A DNA stretch of 64,000 nucleotides from Echinometra lucunter (lineage: Eukaryota; Echinodermata; Echinoidea; Camarodonta; Echinometridae), in assembly GCA_029962745.1 (NCBI GenBank), contig CM057162.1, positions 13,657,299-13,721,298 of the forward strand. Reading direction: 5' to 3'. The notes beneath the pieces are model-generated. The model saw nothing but the letters and a program-made list of their open reading frames with translations. It was not told where the DNA came from and made no database searches. The position numbers and the translations under genes are program-made. Positions 21,226 to 31,839 of this stretch are shown here, piece after piece. Positions within the stretch are counted from its first letter, which is position 1; every line of letters starts with the position of its first letter.

Positions 21226-22200
21226 CTACATTGTGAATAAGGAGGATGAGTTTTTAAGTTAATATTTTAGACCCCAAAATAATTTAGTTTAGATGAGATT
21301 TTAAGTTAATATTATAGACCCAAAAATAATTTAGTGAATCAAAAATGTTTGGTTTGAAGACATATAAATATTATTCAAGAAAAATGCACTGCTTTATCCT
21401 TCACTATACTGGGATATTTTAGCTCCTCCAGATGGAAGGGGGAGAGGACCCTCTGATCCCTTCCACAACAAAAAACAATCACTATGATGGAAATGTACAT
21501 GGATCTTGTGTTTTAAATGGAGAAAAAGAATGTATTGTTTTGTGAATCAGTATTTTTTTCATTGATTGTAATTCCTGTCCATTATGTATAAAAACACAGT
21601 ACTATGGATTATGAAATGTTGAAAATATTTGTTTTATGCAAGACATGCTTTTTTTTATAAACACTACATGTATATGTATTCTTAATATAATTCAATCTGC
21701 TACTAGAGGTTGATACAGAAGCCAATATGCAATTCAGATGGATAAGGTTTACAGCTCAAAAGCAGAAATCCCTAATGATAATTCTCCCATACAGATCCTA
21801 TATATTGACACTAGAGCACTCACCACACATTCACACGCGCAATTAAACAGACAGGCCACCACCTGAATCCAGGCAAAAGCTCCGCTCCTGCCCGGATTAA
21901 CGTGATGGGAGCGAGATAGATATATGTCAATTTGCTGTATGCAACTTAAAAGTCATATGATCAAATATATTTATGTTTTATAATGTGATTTCTTTGTCAT
22001 TTTAGGGCAGAGGCAGGGGGGGGGGAGGGCACAGTGGGGATAACCCTTCCTAGGGTGCTGAAATTTATTGTATGCTACACGTTTGTGAGCTAAAAGGCAT
22101 TGGTTAACATTGTTAGAATTTCAAAAAATCTCATTTTGCTACTTGAAAATGGGATAAACATAAGGGTTATAGTGTAAAAATACCAGTCTGAAAGAATAAT
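21226..22200 (-). other. Gene 1 intron upstream of the NACHT exon
   Basis: Non-coding, AT-rich, with a G-run near 22018. Almost identical to 35018-35950. No other feature seen. Confidence 0.55.
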
Positions 22201-22227
22201 ATCCACAGGAAGTATTTTTAACTAGAT

Positions 22228-22569
22228 GAGAGCATTGCCCTTTCCATATGCATACATGAGCCAAGTTTGTTGAACCGTCAAATGGTTACTGAGTTATCAC
22301 AAGAACAAACCATTTCTATGTACATAATGACCTCTATGACCTTTGACCTTTGACCTTGAGACCCCAAAATCTAATCAGATCATTGTCCCTCTCATATGCA
22401 TACCTGTGCCAAGTTTGAGGTTGATCGGTCAAATGGTTGTTGAGTTATGGTGAAAACGAACCATTTCTATGTACATAATGACCTCTATGACCTTTCACCT
22501 TTGACCTTGTGACCCTAAAAACTAATCAGATCATTTTCCCTTCCACGTGCATACCTTAGCCAAGTTTCA
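22228..22569. repeat. TGACCTTTGACC satellite, copy A, left remnant
   Basis: About two and a half ~150-bp units of the family described at 35997-37033, lacking the left terminal repeat and cut at 22569 by the LINE. It continues at 26955. Confidence 0.8.
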
Positions 22570-22674
22570 GTTTCAGTTTCAGTTTTATTTTTTTCTCATT
22601 TCCAACAAAACAGTAGACAAAATCCATCATAAATACAGTTATAACAATTGAAATGTAATAAAGAAACATGTAAC

Positions 22675-22710
<36 letters not shown>

Positions 22711-25700
22711 TCTAAATTATACATTTGAAACTTAATATGGATCATGAGATATTTGTGGCTGAAAATAACATGCTGGAAATGGAGAGGTCCACTGTGAAGC
22801 TGTGCTTGTAAGTCGTGGACCCCTCAAATCAAATTATTCATTAATATTAAATTACATAATTAAAATAATGATATTGGCCAAAAGAGGGGAAGAAAAATGT
22901 GAAATAAACAATAACATGATGCATGAAATGAGTAATTTACGAAGAATAACGATGAGAGACGATGAGGAGAACATATCTGCATGTGGACTAAAATAAGAAA
23001 ATGTTTCACAGGTGATGTATAACGAATATGAAGTAAACGCGCAAAGGAAATGGATCAAAGTGTATGACTGGTTGAGAAGTGGTGACGAGTTCTTCGGATA
23101 CCAACAATAATAGCAATGACAGTAATAATAGAGATAATAATGTTAATGATATTGTATATATAATATATATATTGTATATATAATATATATATAATAATAG
23201 TAATCATGATACTAATAACAAAAATAATCATGATAATAGTGATAATATTGACAATAAAAGAAGGGACAATCTAAGTACAACAAGGAGAGCTAGGTTTTAT
23301 ACGTAGCCAATAAAAATGTCTTAAGTTTTCTTTTGAAGACTGCGAGTGAGGGGGAGTTTTTCAAATCTATGCGCAAAGTATTCCAAAATTTAGGACCTTC
23401 AAAAATGAATGTATTTTGTGCTGAAAGTGTTTTTAGTAAAGGTAAATGAAATTCTTCAGACTGTCTAGTGGGATATTTATGAATAGTTTGATTCTTTATA
23501 AACATGTCATGAAAAACTAAGGGAAGGGCACCAGAATTGAATTTATACATAAATTCTCCAAGATGAAACAAGTAGAGATCGTTTACTTTGAGAATATTAT
23601 GTTCAAGGAAAAGTGGATCTGAGTGGGCACGAAACGGAGCATTGCAGATTATACGAATTACTTTTTTTTGTAACAATATAATTTTTTCTAACAGAGTTTG
23701 ATGAGTGTTTCCCCAAAGCAAAAGTCCATAATTTAGGTAGGGTAAAACAAGAGAATAATAAAGAATAAGCAAAGATGGTTGTGGAAGATGTGATTTTAGT
23801 CTGTTAATGATACCAATATTTCGAGAGATTGTTTTGCAAATATTTTCGATATGTAATTTCCAGGAGAGCTTGCTATCAACCAAAACACCTAAAAATTTTG
23901 TATGAGAAACCTGCTTAAGTGGGGTATTGTCAAACATAATTTGAGTCGGTAATGAAGCTAAGGAGTTACTAAATAATATGTAATTCGTCTTCAAAAGATT
24001 TAATGACAGTTTATTGGTTCTTATCCATTCTAAAACATTTTGCAACTCTGCATTGACGACATCAACAAGAACATTTGGATCTCTGTGTGAAAAAAATAAG
24101 TTAGTGTCATCTGCAAATAAAATGAATGACAGTGAATTGGACGATTTATGAAAATCATTTATATAAAGAATAAACAACAAAGGGCCTAAAAGACTCCCTT
24201 GCGGAACACCACAAGTAATATTTCTAAAATCAGATTCTTGCTCATTTAAATAAACAAATTGTTTTCTGTTAGAGAGGTAACTCCTGAACCACTCCAAGGC
24301 CTTTCCACGGACACCGATATGATTGAGTTTATAAAGTAAAATGTCATGATTTATCGTATCGAAGGCCTTGGAGAAGTCCAGGAATATACCAACTGTGTGA
24401 GAAGAAGAGTCAATTGAATGGGCAACCTTTTCTACAAAAGTCATTAAAGCGTGAACAGTACTATGTTTCTCCCTAAAACCAAATTGGAAGTTTGAAAAGA
24501 TATTATTTTTCTTCAAGAAAGTTATCATTCGAGTGAACACTATTTTTTCTAAAATTTTGGAAAAAGAAGACAATAACGAGATTGGCCGATAGTTACCTAC
24601 TTCAAGTGCGTCACCCTTCTTAAATAATGGTATGACTTTAGCAAGTTTCATGGAATTAGGAAATTCACCATGCAGCAGTGATAAATTAAAGATATGGACC
24701 AATGGATCTACAATGTAAGGAATAATGGCCTTTAAAATAACGTTACTGATTCCGTCAAAGCCGGAACTTTTTTTATTTTGTAAGTTGGAAACAATGTTTG
24801 TGACTTCTTGTCTATTCGTAGGAAAAAAGAAAATAGAACTTGGATTAGCAGGACCTAAAAAGTCAGTAAAACACCTGTCAGAAGGGGGAATATTTTTAGC
24901 CAGATCGTTACCAATTGAGGAAAAGTAATTATTGAAAATATTCGCTATATATTTTGGATCTTCAACAATTTCATTATTATTCCTGATTCTATTTATTTCA
25001 AAAACTCCTTTAGTTAAGTTCATCGCCTGTTTGATGATTTTCCATGTGTTTTGGGTATCGTGTTTGAACATTTCCAAACGATTTACAAAATATTTTCTTT
25101 TTTCTAAACGAATGATATTGATTAATGTGTTTTTATAGGACGTATACTTAAATTTTGCTTTCTCAGTACCTTTTAATTTGTATTTATAAAAAAGATTATT
25201 TTTTCGATTAATTGAGCGTAGAATAGATTTTGAAATCCAAGGAAGTTTGGGTGTTTTTTTATAATTTGTTTTGATTTTTTGTTTCGGCATAACTATGTCC
25301 AGCTGATTGCTTAATATTTGGGAAAAAGCTTCATATGAATTATTTATGTTTTCATTTATATAAACACTCGACCAATCATAATTTTCCAAATTAATACCAA
25401 GACGTGCCAATCTTTCGGCGTTAACTTTACGTCTGAATAGTGAGGAACTATTGGTATTTATAGGTTGTCCCAGTGGATAGTGCATTGCAATAGGGTAGTG
25501 ATCAGTAATGTCCGAAATTATTATATAAGAATCAGGATGTGGAATTACATTTGAAAATATATTATCAATTAAAGTAGCAGATGTATTTGAAACGCGCGTT
25601 GGTTTGGAAACTAGTGGCAGACAAGAGGCCGATAAAATCAACTCAAGAAGTTCTTGAGAAACATTGTTGAGTTCATGGTTCAATAAGTCTATATTAAAAT

Positions 25701-26954
25701 CTCCCATCAGAAAAAAATCTTTATTGTCAAAATTAATGTCTCTTAATAAATCTGAAAAATATTGTAAAAATTCTTGAGTACTAGAGCTAGGGGATCTATA
25801 AATAACACCGGCGATGATATTCTTATTTCCAGGAATCAAAATTTCAATGAAGAGGGATTCAATAATGTTGTTGCAAACAGAAATTTCATTCAAAATAGTA
25901 TAGTTAAGTGATTTGCGAACGTAGAGAGCAACACCACCACCAACTTTATTTTTTCTATTTTTATTGATGAACTCATAATCCTTTATATGAAATGGGTGGT
26001 TTAAATCGTGATTTAACCAAGTTTCCGTAAGGCCGATCAGAGAAAGTGGGTTTGACATGGGCTTATCTATAAGTGAAAGAAGGTCATCAAAATGTCGATT
26101 CAAACTTCTGATATTTAGGTGAAGTAAGGAAAATGTATTTAATTCAAATTCTTTCAAGACACGGGAAAACTGATTGACGGTTATGTAATTAGTAATTCCT
26201 CGTTGGGCTGGGTCATCGAAATCAAAATCAAACCTCCAAGTTTACAGATGAAGAGTTCATGCTATCTCTGATAAGATTGTCATATAAATTAGTAGAGGTA
26301 AGAGAGGCATCATTAAATTGAATAGGTCGATGTAACTCGAAGAAATCGTCATCACTAAGCCTATGGAAAGGCAATGATTGTCTATCAAAGGAATCAGACA
26401 TCGTCATAGATTAAAAAGTATTTTCTCATTACAGATATTTGGCGATTAAAAGAAATCATGTCTAAAATGGCACTATCAGCAAGATATAGAGGATGTGGGG
26501 AATGAACAACGTCCACATGAAGTAAGATTGGAGACGAGTAGATGGATAACAAATGCAAATGGAAGAAAGTGGTGATAAGGAACAAAAAACGGTTGGAGAA
26601 ATGAACACACGATGATGATGATGATGATGAAGATGATGATGATGATGATGATAATGATGACGATGATGATGAATAAGAAAGGAGATACAAACACAGAGTC
26701 TCTGATGGCACAACAAACTTAGGGCAATCTAAAGGCTGGAACATCATAGGAAAAAATAATCAGCATTAGAGCTAATAACAAAAACTTGTATATTGAGGAA
26801 TTTTGATAGAATAGAGGTATAAATCATCGGATATACTTGTAACAAATTCATTCTAATGAGGAAAAAAATGGCAATATTTTCTACAAAGTAGCAAATACTA
26901 CTATACTGATAAAACAACCCTTATTTAGATAACTTGGAAGATATTTCATTCGCC
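22570..26954 (-). mobile_element. CR1/L2-type LINE, nearly full length
   Basis: Inserted in the satellite array of copy A: flanking CCTTAGCCAAGTTT (left) and GCCAATCTGTCAAATGG (right) are contiguous, apart from GAA, in copy B near 36436-36450. On the minus strand: a ~550-bp 5' region with a GAT microsatellite (26605-26670), an endonuclease-RT ORF, a ~720-bp AT-rich 3' UTR with TA repeats, and a tail of three ACTGAA-like repeats (22566-22585). No clear target duplication; a few bases seem lost at the target. Confidence 0.88.
23290..26157 (-). CDS. LINE endonuclease-reverse transcriptase (ORF2-like)
   Basis: 955 codons without interruption. APE-type endonuclease at residues ~8-230: LLHLNIRSLN, IGLTETWLN, GGGVALYVRKS, FFLMGDFNIDLL, SDITDHYPIA. 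RT at ~480-750: KVIPLFKKGD, NYRPISLLSSFSKILEKIV, FLDFSKAFDTINH, TCGVPQGSLLGPLLF, catalytic FADD, HTKFLGVLVDSKLSW. The C-terminal FKRKLKTFLLATY tail is typical of CR1/L2-group LINEs. The true start is probably upstream: an ATG at 26407 opens a frame that hits a stop at about 26236, while the main frame is open and protein-like just there, so one small frameshift separates about 80 N-terminal codons. Otherwise it looks capable of enzyme function. Confidence 0.9.
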   Translation of the reverse strand: MKEFELNTFSLLHLNIRSLNRHFDDLLSLIDKPMSNPLSLIGLTETWLNHDLNHPFHIKDYEFINKNRKNKVGGGVALYVRKSLNYTILNEISVCNNIIESLFIEILIPGNKNIIAGVIYRSPSSSTQEFLQYFSDLLRDINFDNKDFFLMGDFNIDLLNHELNNVSQELLELILSASCLPLVSKPTRVSNTSATLIDNIFSNVIPHPDSYIIISDITDHYPIAMHYPLGQPINTNSSSLFRRKVNAERLARLGINLENYDWSSVYINENINNSYEAFSQILSNQLDIVMPKQKIKTNYKKTPKLPWISKSILRSINRKNNLFYKYKLKGTEKAKFKYTSYKNTLINIIRLEKRKYFVNRLEMFKHDTQNTWKIIKQAMNLTKGVFEINRIRNNNEIVEDPKYIANIFNNYFSSIGNDLAKNIPPSDRCFTDFLGPANPSSIFFFPTNRQEVTNIVSNLQNKKSSGFDGISNVILKAIIPYIVDPLVHIFNLSLLHGEFPNSMKLAKVIPLFKKGDALEVGNYRPISLLSSFSKILEKIVFTRMITFLKKNNIFSNFQFGFREKHSTVHALMTFVEKVAHSIDSSSHTVGIFLDFSKAFDTINHDILLYKLNHIGVRGKALEWFRSYLSNRKQFVYLNEQESDFRNITCGVPQGSLLGPLLFILYINDFHKSSNSLSFILFADDTNLFFSHRDPNVLVDVVNAELQNVLEWIRTNKLSLNLLKTNYILFSNSLASLPTQIMFDNTPLKQVSHTKFLGVLVDSKLSWKLHIENICKTISRNIGIINRLKSHLPQPSLLILYYSLVLPYLNYGLLLWGNTHQTLLEKIILLQKKVIRIICNAPFRAHSDPLFLEHNILKVNDLYLFHLGEFMYKFNSGALPLVFHDMFIKNQTIHKYPTRQSEEFHLPLLKTLSAQNTFIFEGPKFWNTLRIDLKNSPSLAVFKRKLKTFLLATYKT

Positions 26955-27511
26955 AATCTGTCAAATGGTTCTTAAGTTATCGCGAAAACGATCCATTTTT
27001 ATGTGTATTATTACCTCCATGACCTTGACCTTTGACTTTGAGACTCCAAAATCTAATCAGATCATTGTCCCTCCCATATGCATACCTGTGCCAAGTTTGA
27101 GGTTGAACGGTCAAATGGTTGTTGAGCTATGGTGAAAACGAACCATTTCTATGTGCATAAGGACCTCTATGACCTTTGACCTTTGACCTTGTGACCCCCA
27201 AATTTAATCAGATCATTGTCCCTTCCATGTGCATACCTTAGCCAAGTTTGAAGCCAATCTGTCAAATGGTTCTTAAGTTATCGCGAGAACGATCCATTTT
27301 TATGTGTATTATTACCTCTATGACCTTGACCTTTGACCTTGAGACTCCAAAATCTAGTCAGATCATTGTCCTTCCCATATCCATACACGAGCTAAGTTTG
27401 AAGTTGATCTGTCAAACGGTTCTTAAGTTATCGCAAGAACGAAAACGGGACGGACGGACGACCCGAAAACATAATGCCTCCGGCAACCACCTACGGTGGG
27501 CGGAGGCATAA
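26955..27511. repeat. TGACCTTTGACC satellite, copy A, right part with its right terminal repeat
   Basis: About four ~150-bp units followed by GGGACGGACGGACGACCCG and the terminal hairpin GCCTCCGGCAACCACC/GGTGGGCGGAGGC. Aligns with 36440-37033. The GGACG run is shorter here than in copy B. Confidence 0.85.
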
Positions 27512-28548
27512 AAATTAGAAATGTTAACTAATGTTTGAAATATAGATAAGGGTCGGCTGCATAGACTAGACATGAGGAGTGCACATGCACACATGGCTCA
27601 CCGGACCGTACTGTGTGTTTTGGCTTATCATGTGGAGATAGGTATTTTTTTAGCAAAACAGTCCTCTTATTTATTGTCTCTGAGACCAAAATAATAAAAT
27701 TGCGGTTTGTGTCTTACTAACAAATTTTCATTCCAAATTATGGTTGGTTTCAGGGTTTACAAATACAAGTCCTCATACACATGTTTCATCTTAGTTTGAG
27801 AATTTTTTTTAAATCCGCTACTCACAAAGTTAGCCACCGCCTTTAACTCAGTTTATGGAGAGGCAAAAATATAATTGATATGATATTGATTTTTTCAAGG
27901 GAACGATGTATTCACAAGAGTTCTCCCCAAGAAAAAAAAAATGAATAAATAAATAAATAGGTGACAGGGGGAAACATCCATAAAGTGCCCGTGGTAAAAA
28001 TGCACACATAATTTTAAATCCCCTGAGTAAGGAAGCATTTTAACAAGATTTGATTGGAATCATCTTTAAGATGAGGGCATGGAAGTTGTTCAGATGCGAT
28101 TCATTTCCTAGTGAAAGGGGAGGGGTAGCACCTAAAGTGCCGTGAGGCATTAACTATGCACATTTTGGGGCTCCTCAATAATGCACAATTTGGGTTTACC
28201 TAAATGTTATTTTATGGATCATCCGTAAGCAGTGGAAATTTAAAGTTGTTCAAAATGAGTAGGCCTACATATTCCTTATTGGGGGAACAGGCGAAGGGGC
28301 TAGGGACAACATTCCTAGATATAAGTGCCCCTATTGCTAAAAATGAGTTATATCTATCAATAGGCTTATGAAAACACAATCAAATTATGAGCAATTACAA
28401 TTTCCATTTGCAAAAGGATGATTCCTACCAAGACTGGCCAAAGTCCAGCTGCATCTCACTAACAAAAGTAAATACTATCTATTTCTCCCCATGGGCACTC
28501 TGACATGGTGCTGCTCCAATAAACCATTTCACACTTAACATGATTTAA
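26955..28548. repeat. Segmental duplication copy A, right part
   Basis: Aligns with 36440-38066 at high identity, including the CATGGCTCACCGGACC and GAAGGGGCTAGGGACAAC blocks. Similarity stops at about 28548, which matches the left edge of the large repeat array in copy B (38067). Confidence 0.85.
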
Positions 28549-29325
28549 AAATTTTAAATTCTTTCTGGTTGGGATGATTCCAACCAAGTTTGGTTGAAAG
28601 CTAACTATCCATTACTCATGTAGGCAATAAACTGTTTATATCTATTATCAAAGGGCACTTTGGTGTTTCACCCTTAGCCCCCCCCCCCCTTCCTCAGGGA
28701 CGGATATCTTCTTGTCCCTGTTTGAAAATTTCTCACTTCTCAACTTGTGCCCATTTCCCACCGTAATTAGCTCACCGAATTTGCACACAATGTACATTTG
28801 AGCACCGTAAGGGATCACCCTCTCTTTGCCCCTGACCCCAACATTAATTTGGGTGGTTACCCTTCCAAAAATTTTTTAATTAGTCCATGAGGACATTTTG
28901 TGCCCAAAATGGTGCCTTTATCCACCTTGTAATGATACGGTTGCTAAGCCAAGCCTGAAAATTGCGGATGGCCTAATCAATTTGTCACAGGAATCTGGGG
29001 AGTACGCCCTCTAGTGTCAATATATAGGGTATCTTTGAGTTCTCCATGCTTTTCCTAATCTGTTTTGGGGCTGGCATGAGGTTATGAAAGTTCAACTGAC
29101 TCAATTATAAATTTTTTATAAACTTGGTGTTAAAAGAAAAGAAAGACTTAAAAGAAAAATTCGCAAAGTGGCATGTCCTGAATGAGGCCATTCAAAATTT
29201 TCAACATAATCTGACTCTCACAAAGTAATTCTAGTCATCTCCCTTAAGTTAACCAAACTATGTATCAAACAAGCGCATGCCTAATAAAATGTTTGAAAAA
29301 AAAATGATTTCCTTCTTGTACTTGC
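27512..29325 (-). other. Gene 1 intron between DEATH and NACHT exons (5' part)
   Basis: Non-coding. Contains C-run and A-run simple repeats but no exon-like ORF with splice sites. 28549-29325 has no counterpart in copy B. Confidence 0.5.
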
Positions 29326-29612
29326 CTGTCAAGTTTGGGACTAGACTTCCAGAGAGAAGTTCTCCAGACAGCCCACCTAAGCCACTCCTTTCCAATCTAT
29401 CAGCAAGAAGAGTCCTGATGTCTGTGTCTGTTTGCTGTTTGTTTCTCCATCTTGTGAACACTGTCATGAATGCATCACTGTAATTTGATCTATGTTCCAC
29501 AATGATTTGATCAAGCTCTGCATGGTTAATCTCTAGATGAACACCCAACTCTCCATAGTATGAAGGTCCAATGTGCTTTGACAGCTTTCTGAATTCTTTC
29601 TCACTGACAGTC
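29326..29612 (-). CDS. NLR gene 1, DEATH-like exon
   Basis: 287 bp, entered in phase 2 (acceptor TTTCTTTACAG) and left in phase 1, fitting the 2A exon before and the NACHT exon after. It encodes a DEATH-fold domain of about 90 residues: helix-forming SEKEFRKLSKHIG, YYGELGVHLEINHAELDQI, YSDAFMTVFTRWRNKQ and LLADRLERSGLGGL. DEATH-fold domains recruit signalling adaptors by like-like contacts. The donor reads ACAG|GCAAGT, a GC rather than GT donor with an otherwise perfect consensus. The homologous exon of gene 2 uses GT. Confidence 0.85.
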
Positions 29613-29805
29613 CTGTAAAGAAATGACGATTTTTAGCAAATTAAGGGTTCTTGATATCAGTAGGCATATTTAAGCTAGGCTTGTACCCATTTAACAAAGA
29701 TAAGAGATGAATTCTGGTAATGCGATAACTAGACACCGTCGCAAAGTGATTTGGAAAAGGTGACTGGCATAGTTCATAAAATAGGAGTGTACTGTGTGGT
29801 TTTGG

Positions 29806-30161
29806 CAGGGCTCTACAAACCACTTGACCGATTGCCTGGGGCAAGTAAAAATCATGAAAGGGCAAGTGAATTTTGAAGTCACTTGCCCAAAAGGGCAGGT
29901 CAATTCCATCAAAGCTATCATGAGAAAAAATGAAAAAAATCAGTTGATATAATGCTCACATTGCAAGTAGATCTTCAGCAATGACAAATGAATATCAATG
30001 TTGCACAATTTAATTCAAACTGTCATGAATTATCTTCTTTTGTGGAAACAGAACAAGTAATATATATGTTTTCGGGCCAGCAAAATATGTTTTGGGCAAG
30101 TAATTTTCACAGGAATTTGCCCAAACGGGCAAGCAAGAAGACAAATGCTTGTAGAGCCCTG
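29806..30161. mobile_element. hAT-like MITE
   Basis: Ends CAGGGCTCTACAA and TTGTAGAGCCCTG are perfect inverted repeats, flanked by GTTTTGG duplications (29799-29805 and 30162-30168). Internal GGGCAAGT/ACTTGCCC motifs repeat in both orientations. The CAGGG end and 7-8 bp duplication fit hAT-type non-autonomous elements. Confidence 0.78.
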
Positions 30162-30354
30162 GTTTTGGAATCAACAAATTAAATAAAAAGACTCGGACTT
30201 ATGCTAACTGAATCCAAAAATGAGTATATGAAGCAGGAACATACTCATGTGGCATGTAAGTTTCGTCATAATAAGCTAATTCTCGTCTTATTTTGAATGT
30301 GAGGGCATTTGAAGAGCAGACCTTTCCAAGGGACATTTCCATACTGAATTTATA

Positions 30355-30720
30355 TACACCCACCAGAGCACCGAGGTCAGCCAGTGACCCTCTCCTCTCA
30401 CATATTCAGTTACTCGCACATTAGTCGGTGATAGGACATTTACTGTGTCAGCCTCAAAATACTTGAATGATTTGCCACTTACAAGTAGACAGTCTTCATC
30501 GATTAATACCTTCAGAAAGGCACTGAAAACCCATCTTTTTTGTAGTTTGTAGTTTAAGATTATTTATTTAATTCAATAATTACATGTAAATAATTCAATT
30601 TATTGTAAGTGCTAATTTGTGCCTCATGGGGAAAGTGCGGTATAAGTAATAAGTAATAATGATACCAATAATAATAATAATAACAACAATAATAATAACA
30701 ATAATAATAATAATGTGAAA
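30355..30720 (+). mobile_element. 5'-truncated LINE, C-terminal codons and 3' tail
   Basis: The plus strand near 30478-30550 reads as the end of a LINE ORF (LPLTSRQSSSINTFRKALKT, then HLF and a stop), followed by a GTGCGGTATAAGTAATAA-type 3' end and an AAT/AAC repeat. Orientation is opposite to gene 1. Confidence 0.65.
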
Positions 30721-30971
30721 AGAAAGGGAAAGCTCACAATTTTTTTTACACAAGTGCACTTGAATGTGGCAGAAAATTAACAAATATTGTATGCTGTTTT
30801 ATGCTTTCAACACAATGACTTCTGAATTCTTCATTTCCCATAGGCTTAATACAGCAACCACCATTTCCCATAGGCAATAGGGGTGCTTTCATAAAAACTT
30901 CTACCACTAGTATTGTCACATGATAACAATCAAAATAGAGATAAAGCTCTATAAACTACATGTAAGCTGAC

Positions 30972-31123
30972 CTTTCTGGTCCTGGGTTAGTTTCCACATC
31001 ACCAGATCTCATCAGGAGAATCCTAGGCAGATAGAGGTGACAGAATCCACTCAGTGCAGGACATGTTTCGCTTCTACAGAAATACAGTCCACTGGAAGAG
31101 TATGATGTCTCAGACAAGGAAAC
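30972..31123 (-). CDS. NLR gene 1, exon with 2A-like motif
   Basis: 152 bp, phase 0 to phase 2, acceptor TCAATCACAG and donor GAAAG|GTCAGC. It encodes about 50 residues ending LLMRSGDVETNPGPE, which contains the full D-V-E-x-N-P-G-P consensus of 2A ribosome-skipping peptides (30977-31000), preceded by a hydrophobic stretch (FCHLYLPRILLM). 2A peptides let the ribosome omit the Gly-Pro bond and continue, and such motifs are known at the N terminus of purple sea urchin NLRs, where they can also act as signal sequences. Unlike its gene 2 homolog, this exon begins GTT rather than ATG, so a start must lie further upstream; none is seen before the gap at 33501. Confidence 0.85.
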
Positions 31124-31839
31124 CTGTGATTGACATGAAAACAGAGGATTATCATTACTTTGTAAATCGTTCAGAATACATGCTCTGAGAATCTCTTTCT
31201 TTTGACAAATGCTTTATTTTCCTTCTATATGATTTCATTTTGTGTGCCATAAGGTTTTAGCACCATCTTGAGGCGAAGGTATGTTATCGCCCCTTTTGGC
31301 ACTGTGTAGGTAACATCAAGAACTATTGGACTGGAAAGTGACATACTCGCGATGAACATTTAAAGAAATGGTGATACAGGGTGACCAGATACTGGACTAG
31401 ACTACATAAGTTTCTTTGGCCTTATCTTCAAAGGGCTAGAGAGCCAGGAGGCAAGGCACAATAGTGAAATTGTGAGCAAGTGCAACAAGCAAGCAAAAAT
31501 TATATAGAATCTGCTTCACTGGTGTCTCTAAAAGTTGAGATTAACCATAACTACAGAGCGGAAATAGCTCCTCGTTGGGAAAGGTGATCAGATTAGAGAA
31601 AAGTTAGATTGTTGTCATTGATTCTTATTTCTACATCTCTTACAGCAGATGAGGAGGTGTGTTATGTAGATTCTTGTACTGCTTCTAAATCCTGTATTCT
31701 TTTCAAACAAACCGTCTTCAGTCTTCTCTCCTTCTCCGCCCACCTCAAGTCTTCTTACCCCTTACTAAAAAACATTACGGGAGGGAGGTGCTCCAATCTC
31801 TTTTACAAAGCAAAGCAAAATGCATTTTTAAAGGGTTTA
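31124..31839. other. Upstream of the gene 1 2A exon, no exon seen
   Basis: I looked on the minus strand for a counterpart of the gene 2 first exon (start MPVSLIEWR) and found none. Small plus-strand ORFs (for example 31609-31920) have no motif. Confidence 0.45.

Larger units (their letters stand above)
19520..22569. repeat. Segmental duplication copy A, left part
   Basis: Matches 34001-36430 with about 98 percent identity over the NACHT exon and flanking intron. Differences include a ~150-bp loss near 22228 that removed the left end of the satellite element, and small indels near 21700 and 21850. The copy resumes at 26955 after the LINE insertion. Confidence 0.88.
29613..30971 (-). other. 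Gene 1 intron between 2A and DEATH exons
   Basis: Contains a hAT-like MITE (29806-30161), a LINE tail (30355-30720) and an AAT microsatellite (30657-30715). No other exon seen. Confidence 0.55.

Noticed and set aside
20437..21236. ORFs antisense or out of frame to the NACHT exon (96 and 137 codons), repeated near 34229-35028
   Set aside because: Shadow frames. They recur in both copies only because the DNA is duplicated.
22680..22708. (TA)n runs as a replication origin or promoter
   Set aside because: Simple microsatellites in a LINE 3' UTR; nothing else supports an origin or TATA function.
26394..26747. Ser/His/Ile-rich ORFs on the minus strand
   Set aside because: Three frames of a GAT/ATC microsatellite in the 5' region of the LINE; no gene.
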